Shown: positions 42,670 through 52,252 of the stretch, one piece after another
How the letters are laid out: every line of letters begins with the position of its first letter
How positions within the stretch are numbered: the stretch's first letter is position 1
Assembly (NCBI RefSeq): GCF_000620305.1
Contig: NZ_KK211100.1
Coordinates: forward strand, 1,073,275-1,137,274
Origin: Desulfitibacter alkalitolerans DSM 16504
GTDB lineage: Bacteria; Bacillota; DSM-16504; Desulfitibacterales; Desulfitibacteraceae
Direction of reading: 5' to 3'
DNA length: 64,000 nucleotides
The notes under the pieces: generated by a model
Seen by the model: the letters and a program-made list of their open reading frames with translations, nothing else
Databases searched by the model: none
Told to the model about the DNA's origin: nothing
Program-made: the position numbers and the translations under genes

Positions 42670-44691
42670 CTAATCTCTGCTTACAATAATTACTATGGTG
42701 TTAGCCCAGAAAAGGCCACCATCAAATCTGCCTGCTATTACAACTTCATCCCTTTGACTTAAATATTCAACATCTCTAATTCGGTTATTTCTAATTACAA
42801 CTGTGTCACTATCCCAGAAGACCTGTCTGTTTTCACGTGAATCCATCTCGGAAACCACTATTACCTGGGCTGCCTTATGGATGTTTTCAACTGTACCAAT
42901 GAGATACCTGTTGGTATACCTTGCCTCCACATCAACCCTAACTGCTTGCCTTCCTTCCACCTCCAGGCGTACCCAATCTCCATATTGAATTTCATGTAAG
43001 GAAACGCTTAGGCCATCTCTACGGATTCTAGCAGTACTGGCAATGGGATAGCTCTCCTCCTTACCATCATTTGTAACAATAACCAGTGTGGGTACGGCAC
43101 CTATTCTTACTTCTTTAACATTACCCTCTGTTTTGCTTTCAACCTTTGAAGCGAAGATACTTGTAACAATCCTGTTTTTCAAATCAACATCGACTTCATC
43201 CCCTGGGAATATATCTCGTAAAGTTAGATTCCTTGTTCTATCCCTGCGGATACTTACATTTTCATCTACCTTGTAGGTTTCTTCCTTTTCTGTAGCTTCA
43301 TTTAAAACAGTAATTGTCACATCTGGGGTAAATGAAATACTGACTAGTACTCCTGTTATGGTCTTTTCCAGATTCTGTGCATCTATCTTGGTAGCCTTAA
43401 CACCCCTGGCTATAACCATTACCTCTTGCCCTTCAATTAAATCCTTTAAATCAACTTCCTTTCTTGCTAACTCAATTACCGTGGTAGTATCAACATTAAC
43501 CAATGTATCTCCAAGACCACCAGTTCTTTCAATGGTTACAGTTTTGCCAGATAAATCTATATTCTTTATGGTTCCATTTATTATCCTATGGGCATCGGAA
43601 ATCTCAAGAGAAGTAATAGTTTTCCCTGTAACCCTTGCTTTAATGGGCTGCCCCTTTGCCAACTGGGAGGCTGAGGCAGCTTGATTGTCAATTTTAATAG
43701 TAGCTGATGAGCTTAAGGTGTAGGTATCTGTTTTGCCCTTATCATCTTTAATGGTAAGCAGCAACAGATTTTGTCCAGAAATTATATCAGTAATTTCACC
43801 TTCCAGAGCCACCTGATCAAATTCAAACTGACCCTGATCTACATATAGTGCTCTGCCGGCGGCATCAGTAATAACCTCCACCATTTGACCGGGAGTTAAA
43901 TCAGTAACTCTAGCAGCTCCCCCAGGCCTGAATACAAGAACACCAGATGCCAGATTTATAGGTTGTATCACACCAGAGGCATTTTCAATGGTAAGTACAG
44001 AAGATGAAACTCCAAAGACCTTTCCCTTAATAGTATTGGCTGTAAGAGCTTTTACCTGGTTGTCAACCCTGTTAAGAACTGAAGCTATTTGTGCCCTTGT
44101 CAAGGGATCGTTAGGGTTAAACTTTCCATCAGCTCCACCACCCATTATGCCCTTTTCCTGCATGACAGCTACAAAGCCCCTTGATGCAAAGGGGATTGAT
44201 GCAGTATCTGTATAATTTAATGAAGCATTCTGCTTGGCAGCAGCTTCACTGGCCATGCCCATGGCCCTGACAACTATTTCTGCTACCTCATGGCGGCTCA
44301 CCGGTCCCCTTGGATCACTGTGTAAAAGGCCCCCACTAATAATACCCTCTCTCACAGCATAGGCCACGGAGCCTATAGCATAGCTGCTAACCTTATCCCT
44401 TTGAATAAAGCTAGCAGGTATGGTGCCTGATGCCTCACCTTGTTTGCCAAGGACCCTAACAAGCATTACCACAAGCATTTCTCGTGTAACAGGGTCATTA
44501 GGAGCATAGCTTGCTGCAGAAACACCTCCAAGAACACCCTTCGCCTTCATTCTAGCAATATCTTTTGCTGCCCAATGGTTTCCAGGAACATCACTAAACA
44601 CTTGACTTGCTGCTGCGGCAGTTCCAGTGCTTAATAAAAACATGACTAAAACCAGTACAGCCAGCATTTTTCTTATTAACATCTGTGCCAT
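42670..44691 (-). CDS. SLH-domain S-layer protein
   Basis: A protein of 673 residues from the ATG at 44691 (one codon after an in-frame GTG, behind AGGAG). A signal peptide (MLAVLVLVMFLLSTGTAAAAS) is followed by three SLH domains (about 28-220: HWAAKDIARMKAKGVLGGVSA, IGSVAYAVREGIISGG, FVAVMQEKGIMGGGADGKFNP). The rest consists of repeated beta-rich modules of roughly 60-80 residues with the pattern GxVxxI...VTxxxG. SLH domains bind the CsaB-modified polymer. It is probably a structural wall protein; the repeats are not assigned to a named family. Confidence 0.87.
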   Translation of the reverse strand: MAQMLIRKMLAVLVLVMFLLSTGTAAAASQVFSDVPGNHWAAKDIARMKAKGVLGGVSAASYAPNDPVTREMLVVMLVRVLGKQGEASGTIPASFIQRDKVSSYAIGSVAYAVREGIISGGLLHSDPRGPVSRHEVAEIVVRAMGMASEAAAKQNASLNYTDTASIPFASRGFVAVMQEKGIMGGGADGKFNPNDPLTRAQIASVLNRVDNQVKALTANTIKGKVFGVSSSVLTIENASGVIQPINLASGVLVFRPGGAARVTDLTPGQMVEVITDAAGRALYVDQGQFEFDQVALEGEITDIISGQNLLLLTIKDDKGKTDTYTLSSSATIKIDNQAASASQLAKGQPIKARVTGKTITSLEISDAHRIINGTIKNIDLSGKTVTIERTGGLGDTLVNVDTTTVIELARKEVDLKDLIEGQEVMVIARGVKATKIDAQNLEKTITGVLVSISFTPDVTITVLNEATEKEETYKVDENVSIRRDRTRNLTLRDIFPGDEVDVDLKNRIVTSIFASKVESKTEGNVKEVRIGAVPTLVIVTNDGKEESYPIASTARIRRDGLSVSLHEIQYGDWVRLEVEGRQAVRVDVEARYTNRYLIGTVENIHKAAQVIVVSEMDSRENRQVFWDSDTVVIRNNRIRDVEYLSQRDEVVIAGRFDGGLFWANTIVIIVSRD

Positions 44692-44752
44692 CACTCTCCT
44701 AATTTCTCCATATAATTCCTTAACTTTACTGTATACTTCAACAAATTATGGC

Positions 44753-44779
44753 AAAAATCCTCTGCAAAAGTGGATTTTT
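44753..44779 (-). terminator. Intrinsic terminator of the S41 protease gene
   Basis: AAAAATCC (44753-44760) and GGATTTTT (44772-44779) form a symmetrical stem whose minus-strand end is U-rich. It lies 31 bases after the protease stop. Confidence 0.55.
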
Positions 44780-44810
44780 CGACAATTATTTTCCAAATAT
44801 ATCATTTGTC

Positions 44811-46316
44811 TTATTTTAGGATGATCTGGCCGTCATTCCATTCTACCTGGGCACCAAAAAACTCTGCAACCAGTCTTAAGGGAACCAATGAAGTCCCGTT
44901 CTTGACAACTGGTACAGATTGAAGGCTTTTAGCCTGACCATTCATAAGGGCCTCTTTTTTGCCAACCCACATTATCAATTGGCTGTCCCCTTTATTTAGA
45001 GTAATTTTTTGTTTCTTAGAATCATAGTTCACCTTGAAGTCCAGCTGCTCAGCAATTACCCTAAGGGGTATCATGGTTACCCCATCTCTATTCAAATAAG
45101 GAGCTTCATTTAAGGGTACAAATCTTCCATCAACCCACATGCCCTTTTCCCCTATTTTGAAGGTGATACCATTAGTATTGTTTTTTGCCCCTAGACCTAT
45201 TTTCTTCTTTAATATTTCAATGGCTGTCTTTAACTGTTCTTCTGGATCTTCAACTACCACATCTGGTTCAATTCCTACCCCATTTATCTGTCTCCTGTTA
45301 GGAGTAAGGTACTGGGACGTTGTAATCTTAACAGCTCCCCCATTTGGAAGCTCATGCATGTGCTGTACTGTTGCCTTGCCAAAGGTTGTAGTTCCTACAA
45401 GGGTACCTGCACCATGGTCCTGAATAGCTCCTGCTACGATTTCACTGCCACTGGCACTACCCTTGTTAACCAATACCACAAGGGGGATTCCAAGGGCCTT
45501 GGAGGTTGAATAGTATGTGTTGTCACCATCTGCCCTGCTTTGAATATGAACTAGATTTCCACCCTCCTTAATGAATGGACTTGCTACTGAGAGGGCAGCC
45601 CCCAGGTATCCTCCAGGATTATTTCTTACATCTAAAATTATTCCCCTAGCTCCGTCTGAGCGCAGGCCGTTAAGCGCCCTGGTATAAAGCATAGTACTAG
45701 AGCTGGTAAAGTTAGTGAGCTTGATATATCCTATCTGTCCCTCCAGCATTTCACTTTCAACCACTTGAATCTCTATAATACTCCTCACTACATTAAAGAT
45801 CAGGGGTTCTGCAGCACCCTCTCTAAGAATTGTAAGCTTTACTGATGTGCCTGGTTCTCCCCTTATTATGCTTACTGCCTTTTGAAGATCCATGCCTATA
45901 ACATCTGTATCATTGACCTTGATAATTCTGTCACCAGCGAGAATACCTGCTTTTTCACCGGGGGTTCCGGAAAGAGGAGCCACAACAGTTATGTAATCTC
46001 CAATCTTTTCAATACGCAGCCCTACCCCACCAAACCTACCATCCATTTCGACCTGAAAGTCTTCATAATCGTCACCATCAAAATATTGTGAATAGGGGTC
46101 AAGCTGCTGTATTAAGCCCCTTATTGCCATTTCTTCCAGGGTCTTTTCATCCAGCTCATGAACATACTTGTCCAATGCATATTGAAAAACCTCTCTAAAA
46201 AGATCCAAAGAATAATTGGTCTTTTCTGCAGCCTGTATAGGACCAGAAAAAAGAAATACTGCAAGTAAAACCACTGCGATTAAAATGCTCCGGTTTCTCC
46301 TAATCATAAACTTCAT
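44811..46316 (-). CDS. C-terminal processing peptidase (S41) with copper-amine-oxidase-like stalk domains
   Basis: A protein of 501 residues: signal peptide (SILIAVVLLAVFLFSGPIQA), helical N-part, PDZ domain (GGVGLRIEKIGDYITVVAPLSGTPGEKAGI), the S41 serine-lysine catalytic core with KGSASGSEIVAGA (Ser) and GTTTFGKATVQ (Lys), then a C-terminal pair of stalk domains (WVDGRFVPLNEAPYLNRDGVTMIPLRVIAEQLDF and VPVVKNGTSLVPLRLVAEFFGAQVEW). It acts outside the membrane on C-terminal ends of exported proteins. Three 61-base repeats lie between its ribosome site and the upstream gene. Confidence 0.93.
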   Translation of the reverse strand: MKFMIRRNRSILIAVVLLAVFLFSGPIQAAEKTNYSLDLFREVFQYALDKYVHELDEKTLEEMAIRGLIQQLDPYSQYFDGDDYEDFQVEMDGRFGGVGLRIEKIGDYITVVAPLSGTPGEKAGILAGDRIIKVNDTDVIGMDLQKAVSIIRGEPGTSVKLTILREGAAEPLIFNVVRSIIEIQVVESEMLEGQIGYIKLTNFTSSSTMLYTRALNGLRSDGARGIILDVRNNPGGYLGAALSVASPFIKEGGNLVHIQSRADGDNTYYSTSKALGIPLVVLVNKGSASGSEIVAGAIQDHGAGTLVGTTTFGKATVQHMHELPNGGAVKITTSQYLTPNRRQINGVGIEPDVVVEDPEEQLKTAIEILKKKIGLGAKNNTNGITFKIGEKGMWVDGRFVPLNEAPYLNRDGVTMIPLRVIAEQLDFKVNYDSKKQKITLNKGDSQLIMWVGKKEALMNGQAKSLQSVPVVKNGTSLVPLRLVAEFFGAQVEWNDGQIILK

Positions 46317-46329
46317 CTCCTTTTTATAA

Positions 46330-46512
46330 TGTACGGGGACACACCTCTTTTGAAGCTACTCTCTGTTGCTGAGGAATGTCCCCAACTTGGTGTACGGGGA
46401 CACACCTCTTTTGAAGCTACTCTCTGTTGCTGAGGAATGTCCCCAACTTGGTGTACGGGGACACACCTCTTTTGAAGCTACTCTCTGTTGCTGAGGAATG
46501 TCCCCAACTTGG
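46330..46512. repeat. Tandem array: three 61-base units of the GGGGACA family
   Basis: Three identical units start at 46330, 46391 and 46452. Each begins TGTACGGGGACACACCTCTT and ends TGAGGAATGTCCCCAACTTGG-like (GGGGACA and TGTCCCC arms). The ends match the 60-base array at 33291-33650; the centre differs (GAAGCTACTCTCTGTTGC). The array fills the gap between the upstream gene and the S41 protease. Confidence 0.93.
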
Positions 46513-46558
46513 TATTTCTACTCTAGCATATTCTTTACCTGCAAAGTAGAGATTTCCT

Positions 46559-47947
46559 TTAGAAGGAAATCTCTACCAGTTGTTTGCCGCCATCCCAGTT
46601 GACCCTGGCCCCAAAGGCTTGACTAATAAACCTTAAGGGTACAAGGGTTCGTCCCTGGGTTACTTTAGCCGGCACATCCAGCTCCTCTGGAGTGCCATTG
46701 ATATTAGCACTTTTATTGCCTACAAAAAGCTCAACATTTTTTCCTCTGCCCGTTAGGGTAATCTGCTGCAGTTCACCCTTCCAACCAACATTTACCCCCA
46801 GGGCCTCCCCTACAGCCCTTACGGGAATTAATACCCTTCCCTGCTCCATGACCGGTGAAACATCTGTGGGCAGTAAACCACCGTTAACCATTATCTTAAT
46901 TCCTGGAATGCCGTCTAGGCTTGGTGCAGGAATTGTCTCATTAACCACATTAATCATTGCTATGTCTTCCCTGGATTTACTATTGTCCATAAACACAAGT
47001 CTGCTGTCGCTTATAGATGGATGGGTCTGGTGATGCTGTTTATTGCTCAACACAATTTCCCTAGAGGTATTTAAGTCATATCCATAAATGTCCCATCTTT
47101 GGTTGCGAAAATCCTGCCATACAACTATGTTTCCAGAAATCTTGGGAAACTCCTGGTCCCTTTGTGCACCGCAAATTAATCTGCTTTGACCTGTTTTAAA
47201 GTCATAAAGGTAAATATTGCTCCTGAAGTCTCTATTATCTTGATATACAAGACGTTCTCCCTCTAGATACGGACTAAATTGGTCTCTTTGCTCGGTTACC
47301 ACAGGAAACTCTTTTCCTGTCTTTAAATCGGCCCCATAAAGGTCCCATTTTTGATTGCGGAAATCAGTCCACACAATTCTATCATTCCAGATGGTTACTG
47401 TAATTTGTCCATCGTGGTGTGCCCTTCTGTTACCGTCAGCATCAAATTCTTTTCTTAAGAAGCCGTAATTATGCCTGGCAACTCTTTTAGTTTCCTTGGT
47501 TGATATATTATAAGCAAAGATATCCCAGCTATTATCCCTGTAATCAGACCACACCACCCAGGGATAATAAACCTTGGGGCTTCTTTTTTCTGAGCCTATA
47601 GTTGTAAGCCTACTGGTTTCTCCAGCTGCTATATTATATAGATTTATTGACTGGACATTAAAAGAATTGTCTATCCAAACAACATATTTTCCGTCTGTGT
47701 GGGGTGCATACTGACTGCTGCCTGTGCTGCTTATTCTTTTGGTTTCCTTAGTAGAGAAGTTATACAAAAAGATACTTGGGCTGCCTCCCAGGTGATCCTC
47801 ATAGACTAATATATCCCCTGCTATTATTGGAAATTTCTGGTTGCCCTGTTGATCAACTATATATGTGGATGAGGCAGCAGCAGGTAGGGCTAGTGCAAAT
47901 AATAGGAACATGACGAAAAACATTGTTGACACTTTTTTTGTAAGCAT
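46559..47947 (-). CDS. Secreted beta-propeller (TolB-like) protein with stalk domain
   Basis: A protein of 462 residues with a signal peptide (MFFVMFLLFALALPAAAS). Residues about 30-330 are six or so repeats of 45-50 residues containing VVWxDxRxxxWDIYxYDLxT motifs, typical of TolB/WD40-like propellers. The C-terminus is a copper-amine-oxidase N-domain-like stalk (IKIMVNGGLLPTDVSPVMEQGRVLIPVRAVGEALGVNV). It probably binds a surface ligand or the wall; no enzyme motif is seen. Similar repeated proteins occur in several Clostridia. Confidence 0.85.
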   Translation of the reverse strand: MLTKKVSTMFFVMFLLFALALPAAASSTYIVDQQGNQKFPIIAGDILVYEDHLGGSPSIFLYNFSTKETKRISSTGSSQYAPHTDGKYVVWIDNSFNVQSINLYNIAAGETSRLTTIGSEKRSPKVYYPWVVWSDYRDNSWDIFAYNISTKETKRVARHNYGFLRKEFDADGNRRAHHDGQITVTIWNDRIVWTDFRNQKWDLYGADLKTGKEFPVVTEQRDQFSPYLEGERLVYQDNRDFRSNIYLYDFKTGQSRLICGAQRDQEFPKISGNIVVWQDFRNQRWDIYGYDLNTSREIVLSNKQHHQTHPSISDSRLVFMDNSKSREDIAMINVVNETIPAPSLDGIPGIKIMVNGGLLPTDVSPVMEQGRVLIPVRAVGEALGVNVGWKGELQQITLTGRGKNVELFVGNKSANINGTPEELDVPAKVTQGRTLVPLRFISQAFGARVNWDGGKQLVEISF

Positions 47948-48040
47948 ACTTATCCCCCTTTTGATTCTAAATATCTACTAACTTCTACTAACTTCCAAAC
48001 GAAACTTGTTTACGTTATTAGCTGAAGATAAAGAAGACTT

Positions 48041-48072
48041 GGTTCATATGGGGTTTTAGCCCCACCTGAACC
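48041..48072. other. Hairpin upstream of the propeller gene
   Basis: GGTTCA (48041-48046) and TGAACC (48067-48072) enclose an inner TGGGG/CCCCA stem around TTTTAG. No U-tract follows. It may be a leader structure for the minus-strand gene at 46559-47947, or a remnant of a repeat. Confidence 0.4.
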
Positions 48073-48119
48073 TTAGCCGTACTTATTTCGAGCTTATAGC
48101 CTGTTAATCCCCATTAGTT

Positions 48120-48175
48120 GGGGACATTCCTGTCCCCAGGAATATCCCAGACTTCAGCAGGTGTGTCCCCTTTCC
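48120..48175. repeat. GGGGACA-family hairpin fragments
   Basis: GGGGACA (48120-48126) and TGTCCCC (48131-48137) form a perfect short hairpin, followed by another GTGTCCCC. The parts match the arms of the 60/61-base arrays and the 9.8-kb cluster. Confidence 0.65.
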
Positions 48176-48223
48176 TTATGCGAGGGCGGGGTCTTACAGG
48201 CTGTGCGAAGATAACTTTAGGTC

Positions 48224-48262
48224 AAACCAACCAGAAGAACCGTCCCCCTGGTTGCCCCTGGT
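48224..48262 (-). repeat. Intact copy of the hairpin repeat used as intron target; likely macB terminator
   Basis: On the minus strand, just after the MacB-like stop, CCAGGGGGACGGTT is followed by CTTCTGGTTGGTTT. It is the unoccupied form of the site split by the group II intron at csaB, again placed directly after a stop codon, so it probably works as a transcription terminator. Confidence 0.7.
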
Positions 48263-48264
48263 TG

Positions 48265-49431
48265 TTATTCTCGCTGCAGTGCCTCTATTGGCTTCATGGA
48301 AGCAGCCTTCATGGCCGGCCATACTCCAAAGATTACACCTACGCCTACTGCAAAGCCAAAGGATACAATAACTGAAGTCAAAGACACTGCAGTCTCAGGA
48401 CCCAACCTGCCAACTAGATTGGCACCACCAAAACCTAATAATATTCCAATAACACCCCCTACACCGCTTATAATAACTGACTCAACTAAAAATTGTATTA
48501 AAATATGATGGTTCATGGCACCAATGGATTTTTTTATGCCAATCTCCCTGGTTCTTTCAGTTACAGATACAAGCATGATATTCATTATGCCTATACCCCC
48601 TACCAGCAGCGAAATACTGGCAATTGCCCCCATAACCAGGGTCATAATCCTGTTCATCTCTTCTACCTGCTGCAGCCATTCCTGCTGGGAATGTATGCCT
48701 ACCGCATCAGGATGACCATATTTCTTTTGAAAAATTCGTTTTAAATGAACTGTAGCTACCTTTGTGTCTTCTGCACTGTTTGCCTTAATGGATAGGGCGT
48801 GAATTCGATTAGTAGCCATAAGCCTCATGGCAGATGTGACAGGAATAAAAACATTCCTATCAGGTCCGATAGCATATTCCTTGCCCTTTCTTTCCATGAC
48901 CCCTACCACCAGGAAGCTTTGTCCTTGAATGTTTATGTTTTGGCCTATGGGATTAGTACCTTTAAACAGGTCCTCTACAACTTGATCCCCTACTACAGCC
49001 ACCCTTCGCCTGTGAAGAACATCCCCTTCAGTGAGGAATCTGCCACTTGCAAGCTTGCTGTCAGTTACAACAAGATACTTTTCCGTAGTACCAGAATACC
49101 CAAAATAGTCTCCGTGATTTCTCCATCTCATATTGGTCCAATTTTCCACATTTGGGACCACAGCCTTTATGGTTGGAACCCTTTCTTCAAGCTCTTTGAC
49201 ATCATCCAGGGTAAATCTTACATTCCATCCCTGGGAATACACCTGTATCACATTTGTTCCCATGCTTTCCATGTGCATCATCATCTGCTGCCTTGCCCCT
49301 GTAGCAACTGAAACAAGGGTGATGACAGAGCATACACCTATAATAACGCCAAGCATGGTAAGAAATGATCTGACCTTATTGCCCATTAGCCCCAGCCAGG
49401 CTGATTTAAAGCTGAGCATTAAGCTCCTCAT
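48265..49431 (-). CDS. MacB-type ABC transporter permease
   Basis: A protein of 388 residues with the MacB/FtsX layout: N-terminal membrane segment (NKVRSFLTMLGVIIGVCSVITLVSVATGA), a periplasmic-type domain of about 200 residues, and three C-terminal segments with GGIGIMNIMLVSVTERTREIGIKKSIGA. It couples ATP hydrolysis to work on substrates outside the membrane. Four-base overlap with the ATPase gene. Confidence 0.93.
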   Translation of the reverse strand: MRSLMLSFKSAWLGLMGNKVRSFLTMLGVIIGVCSVITLVSVATGARQQMMMHMESMGTNVIQVYSQGWNVRFTLDDVKELEERVPTIKAVVPNVENWTNMRWRNHGDYFGYSGTTEKYLVVTDSKLASGRFLTEGDVLHRRRVAVVGDQVVEDLFKGTNPIGQNINIQGQSFLVVGVMERKGKEYAIGPDRNVFIPVTSAMRLMATNRIHALSIKANSAEDTKVATVHLKRIFQKKYGHPDAVGIHSQQEWLQQVEEMNRIMTLVMGAIASISLLVGGIGIMNIMLVSVTERTREIGIKKSIGAMNHHILIQFLVESVIISGVGGVIGILLGFGGANLVGRLGPETAVSLTSVIVSFGFAVGVGVIFGVWPAMKAASMKPIEALQRE

Positions 49432-50165
49432 GAGACCACCGCCTTTGCCTGGTTTAGCTCTGCTAGTGCCTCCCTGGCATTTATCCTGCTTTCAACCTTA
49501 CTATCGCCAATTATAATCCCATCTTGAATTTTAATGAGTCTTTTACAGTGCTGGGCTATGTCACCATCGTGGGTTACTAGTACCAGTGTCATGCAGTGAT
49601 CATTTAGCTCCTGGAAGATAGCCATAATCTCTTCACCTGTTTTTGTATCCAGGTTGCCTGTTGGCTCATCGGCTAGCAGAACATGGGGTTCTGCAGCCAG
49701 GGCTCTGGCAATAGCAACCCTCTGCTGTTCACCACCAGACATTTCTGTGGGTCTATGCTTTATCCTATGGGACAGGCCAACCCTATCTAAAGCCTCTCGT
49801 GTTCTTTTTATTCTCTCCCTTGTGGCTATACCCCTGTAAATTAAAGGCATTTCCACATTCTCCTCTGCAGTTAGCTGGGGTATAAGGTTATATTTCTGGA
49901 AGATAAAGCCCAACTCCCTGTTTCTAATAATAGCCAGCTGTCTGCCGCTTTTTTTCTGGATTTCCTGGTTGTTAAGAAGATATACTCCACTTGTTGGAAC
50001 ATCCAAACAGCCTAAAATATTCATTAAAGTTGACTTTCCCGATCCAGATGGCCCCATTATGGCCACCATCTCTCCATCCCCTATGTCTATGGTTATACCC
50101 TTTAAAACCTCAACTGACAATTTGCCATTTTTATATGTTTTAGTTATATTCTCTAATTTAATCAT
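49428..50165 (-). CDS. MacB/LolD-type ABC ATPase
   Basis: A protein of 245 residues: Walker [11 protein letters not shown]-loop [17 protein letters not shown], signature [16 protein letters not shown], Walker [14 protein letters not shown]-loop VTHDGD. It belongs to the MacB-LolD group. The permease overlaps its stop; the adaptor gene ends eleven bases before its start. Confidence 0.94.
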   Translation of the reverse strand: MIKLENITKTYKNGKLSVEVLKGITIDIGDGEMVAIMGPSGSGKSTLMNILGCLDVPTSGVYLLNNQEIQKKSGRQLAIIRNRELGFIFQKYNLIPQLTAEENVEMPLIYRGIATRERIKRTREALDRVGLSHRIKHRPTEMSGGEQQRVAIARALAAEPHVLLADEPTGNLDTKTGEEIMAIFQELNDHCMTLVLVTHDGDIAQHCKRLIKIQDGIIIGDSKVESRINAREALAELNQAKAVVS

Positions 50166-50176
50166 ATCTTAACACC

Positions 50177-51751
50177 CTAATACTGTATTGCTTTGCCGCG
50201 TGGGCCACCAGGACCAAAACCATAGTCCATCATGTCCATGGAGCTGCCCACAACAACCATTGTACCTGGTTCTATTCCGGAAATAACCTCGGCAAATCTA
50301 TCACTTGTCAAGCCTATGGTAACCTCTTTTGCCACAGGCATGCCTTCCTCAAGGATCTGAACAAAGCTTTGACCGCCCTCTTCATATACTGCTTCAATGG
50401 GAACCAGAACTACATTAGCCTTGGAATCAATAAATATGGAAACGTTGGCATTCATTCCTCCCCGCAAGCCTTCAGGTGCCGGTATATCTATTTTCACGGG
50501 AAAACCTGCCAGGCCTTCCCTGGTCTCCCCCATGAGGGCCACCTCATAAACAAGGCCCGCAAATTCAACACCAGGCATTCCATCTACAGTGATAACAGCC
50601 TCCTGTCCCTTGTGGACCTTTGCAATATCATATTCGTCAATCATAATGTCTACCCGCATCATGTCATAATTTGCAATTTTAACAACCTTTGTTCCTACAT
50701 TAACCTGGTCGGTTTCCTGAACAAAAACTTCTACTACAATGCCATCTATGGGGGCTCTAACCACCATGTTCTGCATCTGGTTTATCTTATTTTCAAGGTC
50801 AAGCTGCAGACTGCTTATCTGCAGCCTGTCACTTATAACATGGGACATTGCATCCCCTTCCTCAACAGTAGCTATAAGCTGCCCCTTGTTGACCCAATCT
50901 CCGTTTTTGGCATATATATTGGTAATGGCACCGCTAACATTAGGCACTATATTTTCTTCTGTCTTGTATCGTACTATTTCACCCTGCTGCTGCACCTCTA
51001 TACCCGGCAAGCTAAAAATTACCTGGGGCTTCATCCCTACCTTTAGCAATCCAGGGTTGTTAAGGAGTATACTTATTCTATAAGAAAAACCCTGGTCTCC
51101 CGGAATTGGATTAGACTCTATTTCATGAATTGATGCCTGCATTTCTCCAGTAAACTCGCTAAAGTAGACCTTGACCTTATCTCCCTTTTTTACATTATTA
51201 TATATCTGGCTTGTAGCCAGCACTTCAACTACAAGGCCGCTGTCATCCACAACCTTTCCTATTAAAGCTCCCGAAGATATCTCTTCTCTAACCTTATATG
51301 TAAAATCTGTAAGTCTGCCGCTGGCAGGAGCAACTATCCTTAATGCCTGCTCTGCACCCACCTGGTCTATTTTGTCCGGTGTGGTATTTAAGCGTCTGGC
51401 CAGCTGTATCTTTTTCTGGTCAAGCTCTAATTGTTTTTGCTGTATCTCCATTGCCAGGGTGGTATTTTCCAAGACTATTAACTCCTGTCCCTGGTTTACC
51501 CTATCTCCTGGCTTTACATTAACCCTTTTTACCGTTCCGGCTGCTGCTGAGCTTACCTCCTGATCCTCTATTGGAAGTAGTGGTCCCCAGCCTTCAACTA
51601 CAACCTCCAAATCCCCCATGGTTGCCGGTGCCTCTGCAAAAACAGGTGGTTGATTCATTGGATCCCTTTTAGCCTGATACCATTTCCAACCCCCAAAACC
51701 TCCCCCAACTAAAACTGCTAGAATTACTACTGCAATGATAACCTTTTTCAT
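50177..51751 (-). CDS. MacA-like adaptor (HlyD/MFP family)
   Basis: A protein of 524 residues: membrane anchor (VIIAVVILAVLVGGGFGGWKWY), lipoyl half (EVSSAAAGTVKRVNVKPGDRVNQGQELIVLE), a short helical hairpin, and a second set of lipoyl-like and barrel domains (VVRAPIDGIVVEVFVQETDQVNVGTKVV). It is longer than usual because two lipoyl-like regions are present (APASGRLTDFTYKV and NIVPNVSGAITNIYAKNGDWV). It is the first gene of a MacA-MacB-type operon. Confidence 0.92.
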   Translation of the reverse strand: MKKVIIAVVILAVLVGGGFGGWKWYQAKRDPMNQPPVFAEAPATMGDLEVVVEGWGPLLPIEDQEVSSAAAGTVKRVNVKPGDRVNQGQELIVLENTTLAMEIQQKQLELDQKKIQLARRLNTTPDKIDQVGAEQALRIVAPASGRLTDFTYKVREEISSGALIGKVVDDSGLVVEVLATSQIYNNVKKGDKVKVYFSEFTGEMQASIHEIESNPIPGDQGFSYRISILLNNPGLLKVGMKPQVIFSLPGIEVQQQGEIVRYKTEENIVPNVSGAITNIYAKNGDWVNKGQLIATVEEGDAMSHVISDRLQISSLQLDLENKINQMQNMVVRAPIDGIVVEVFVQETDQVNVGTKVVKIANYDMMRVDIMIDEYDIAKVHKGQEAVITVDGMPGVEFAGLVYEVALMGETREGLAGFPVKIDIPAPEGLRGGMNANVSIFIDSKANVVLVPIEAVYEEGGQSFVQILEEGMPVAKEVTIGLTSDRFAEVISGIEPGTMVVVGSSMDMMDYGFGPGGPRGKAIQY

Positions 51752-51912
51752 AACTTACCCTCCAGTTTACATTCTCCATAGGGCTTAAACGTCCCCTATA
51801 TATAGACTATATAAAAGCAATTTTTGTTTCACTTTTGCTATAAAAAAATGGCAATTTTTTATTTCAGTCAACTTCTAGAAATACCCGACAGAATCCTTTC
51901 TTATAAAACAAA

Positions 51913-52000
51913 ACTTGGCTTGCGCCAGTAGTTCTAGCATTTTTAATGCGTAGAAATACCAGTCCTTTAGGGCGCCAAGTCTTTGACGCTGGCGGAAGCC
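51913..52000. other. Structured non-coding element with competing stems
   Basis: The 370-base gap 51752-52123 has no gene. Within it ACTTGGC (51913-51919) can pair with GCCAAGT (51974-51980), while the overlapping GGCTTGCGCCAG (51917-51928) can pair with CTGGCGGAAGCC (51989-52000) with one mismatch. An inner GCATT/AATGC hairpin (51937-51949) is also present. TAGAAATACC occurs at 51876 and 51951. It lies upstream of the MacA-like gene and could be a leader RNA or a repeat remnant. Confidence 0.4.
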
Positions 52001-52123
52001 TTAGTCTTTGTGAATACTATCTACATTGTGGAACTTATACTTTCTGATAGTGTAAACAAAATAAGCACTTCCAGGTAAGTTAGGGAAGCACCTATTTAGT
52101 CAAGCTCCTTATAAGCCTCAAAG

Positions 52124-52252
52124 CTATTTGTTTTGATTATCATTATAAAACTCATGTTCAGGAATCTGTTTTAATATTCTTAATTTATCAAGATTTTCAA
52201 TAATCAGGGTGATTTTTTTACTTATTTTGTTCACATCAATATCAATATTCAT
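52124..52252 (-). pseudogene. Truncated HEPN-type (DUF86-like) remnant
   Basis: A 42-residue frame (MNIDIDVNKISKKITLIIENLDKL and so on, ending NDNQNK) starts inside the end of the nucleotidyltransferase gene, overlapping it by eleven bases. Its sequence resembles the first helix of HEPN/DUF86 proteins, the usual partner of MNT nucleotidyltransferases, but a TAG stops it at about a third of normal length and no later frame continues it. This is probably a broken partner gene. Confidence 0.5.

Noticed and set aside
47948-48264. Riboswitch in the gap before the propeller gene
   Set aside because: The structure seen is explained by GGGGACA and CCAGGGGGACGGTT repeats and one simple hairpin; no known riboswitch core was recognised.
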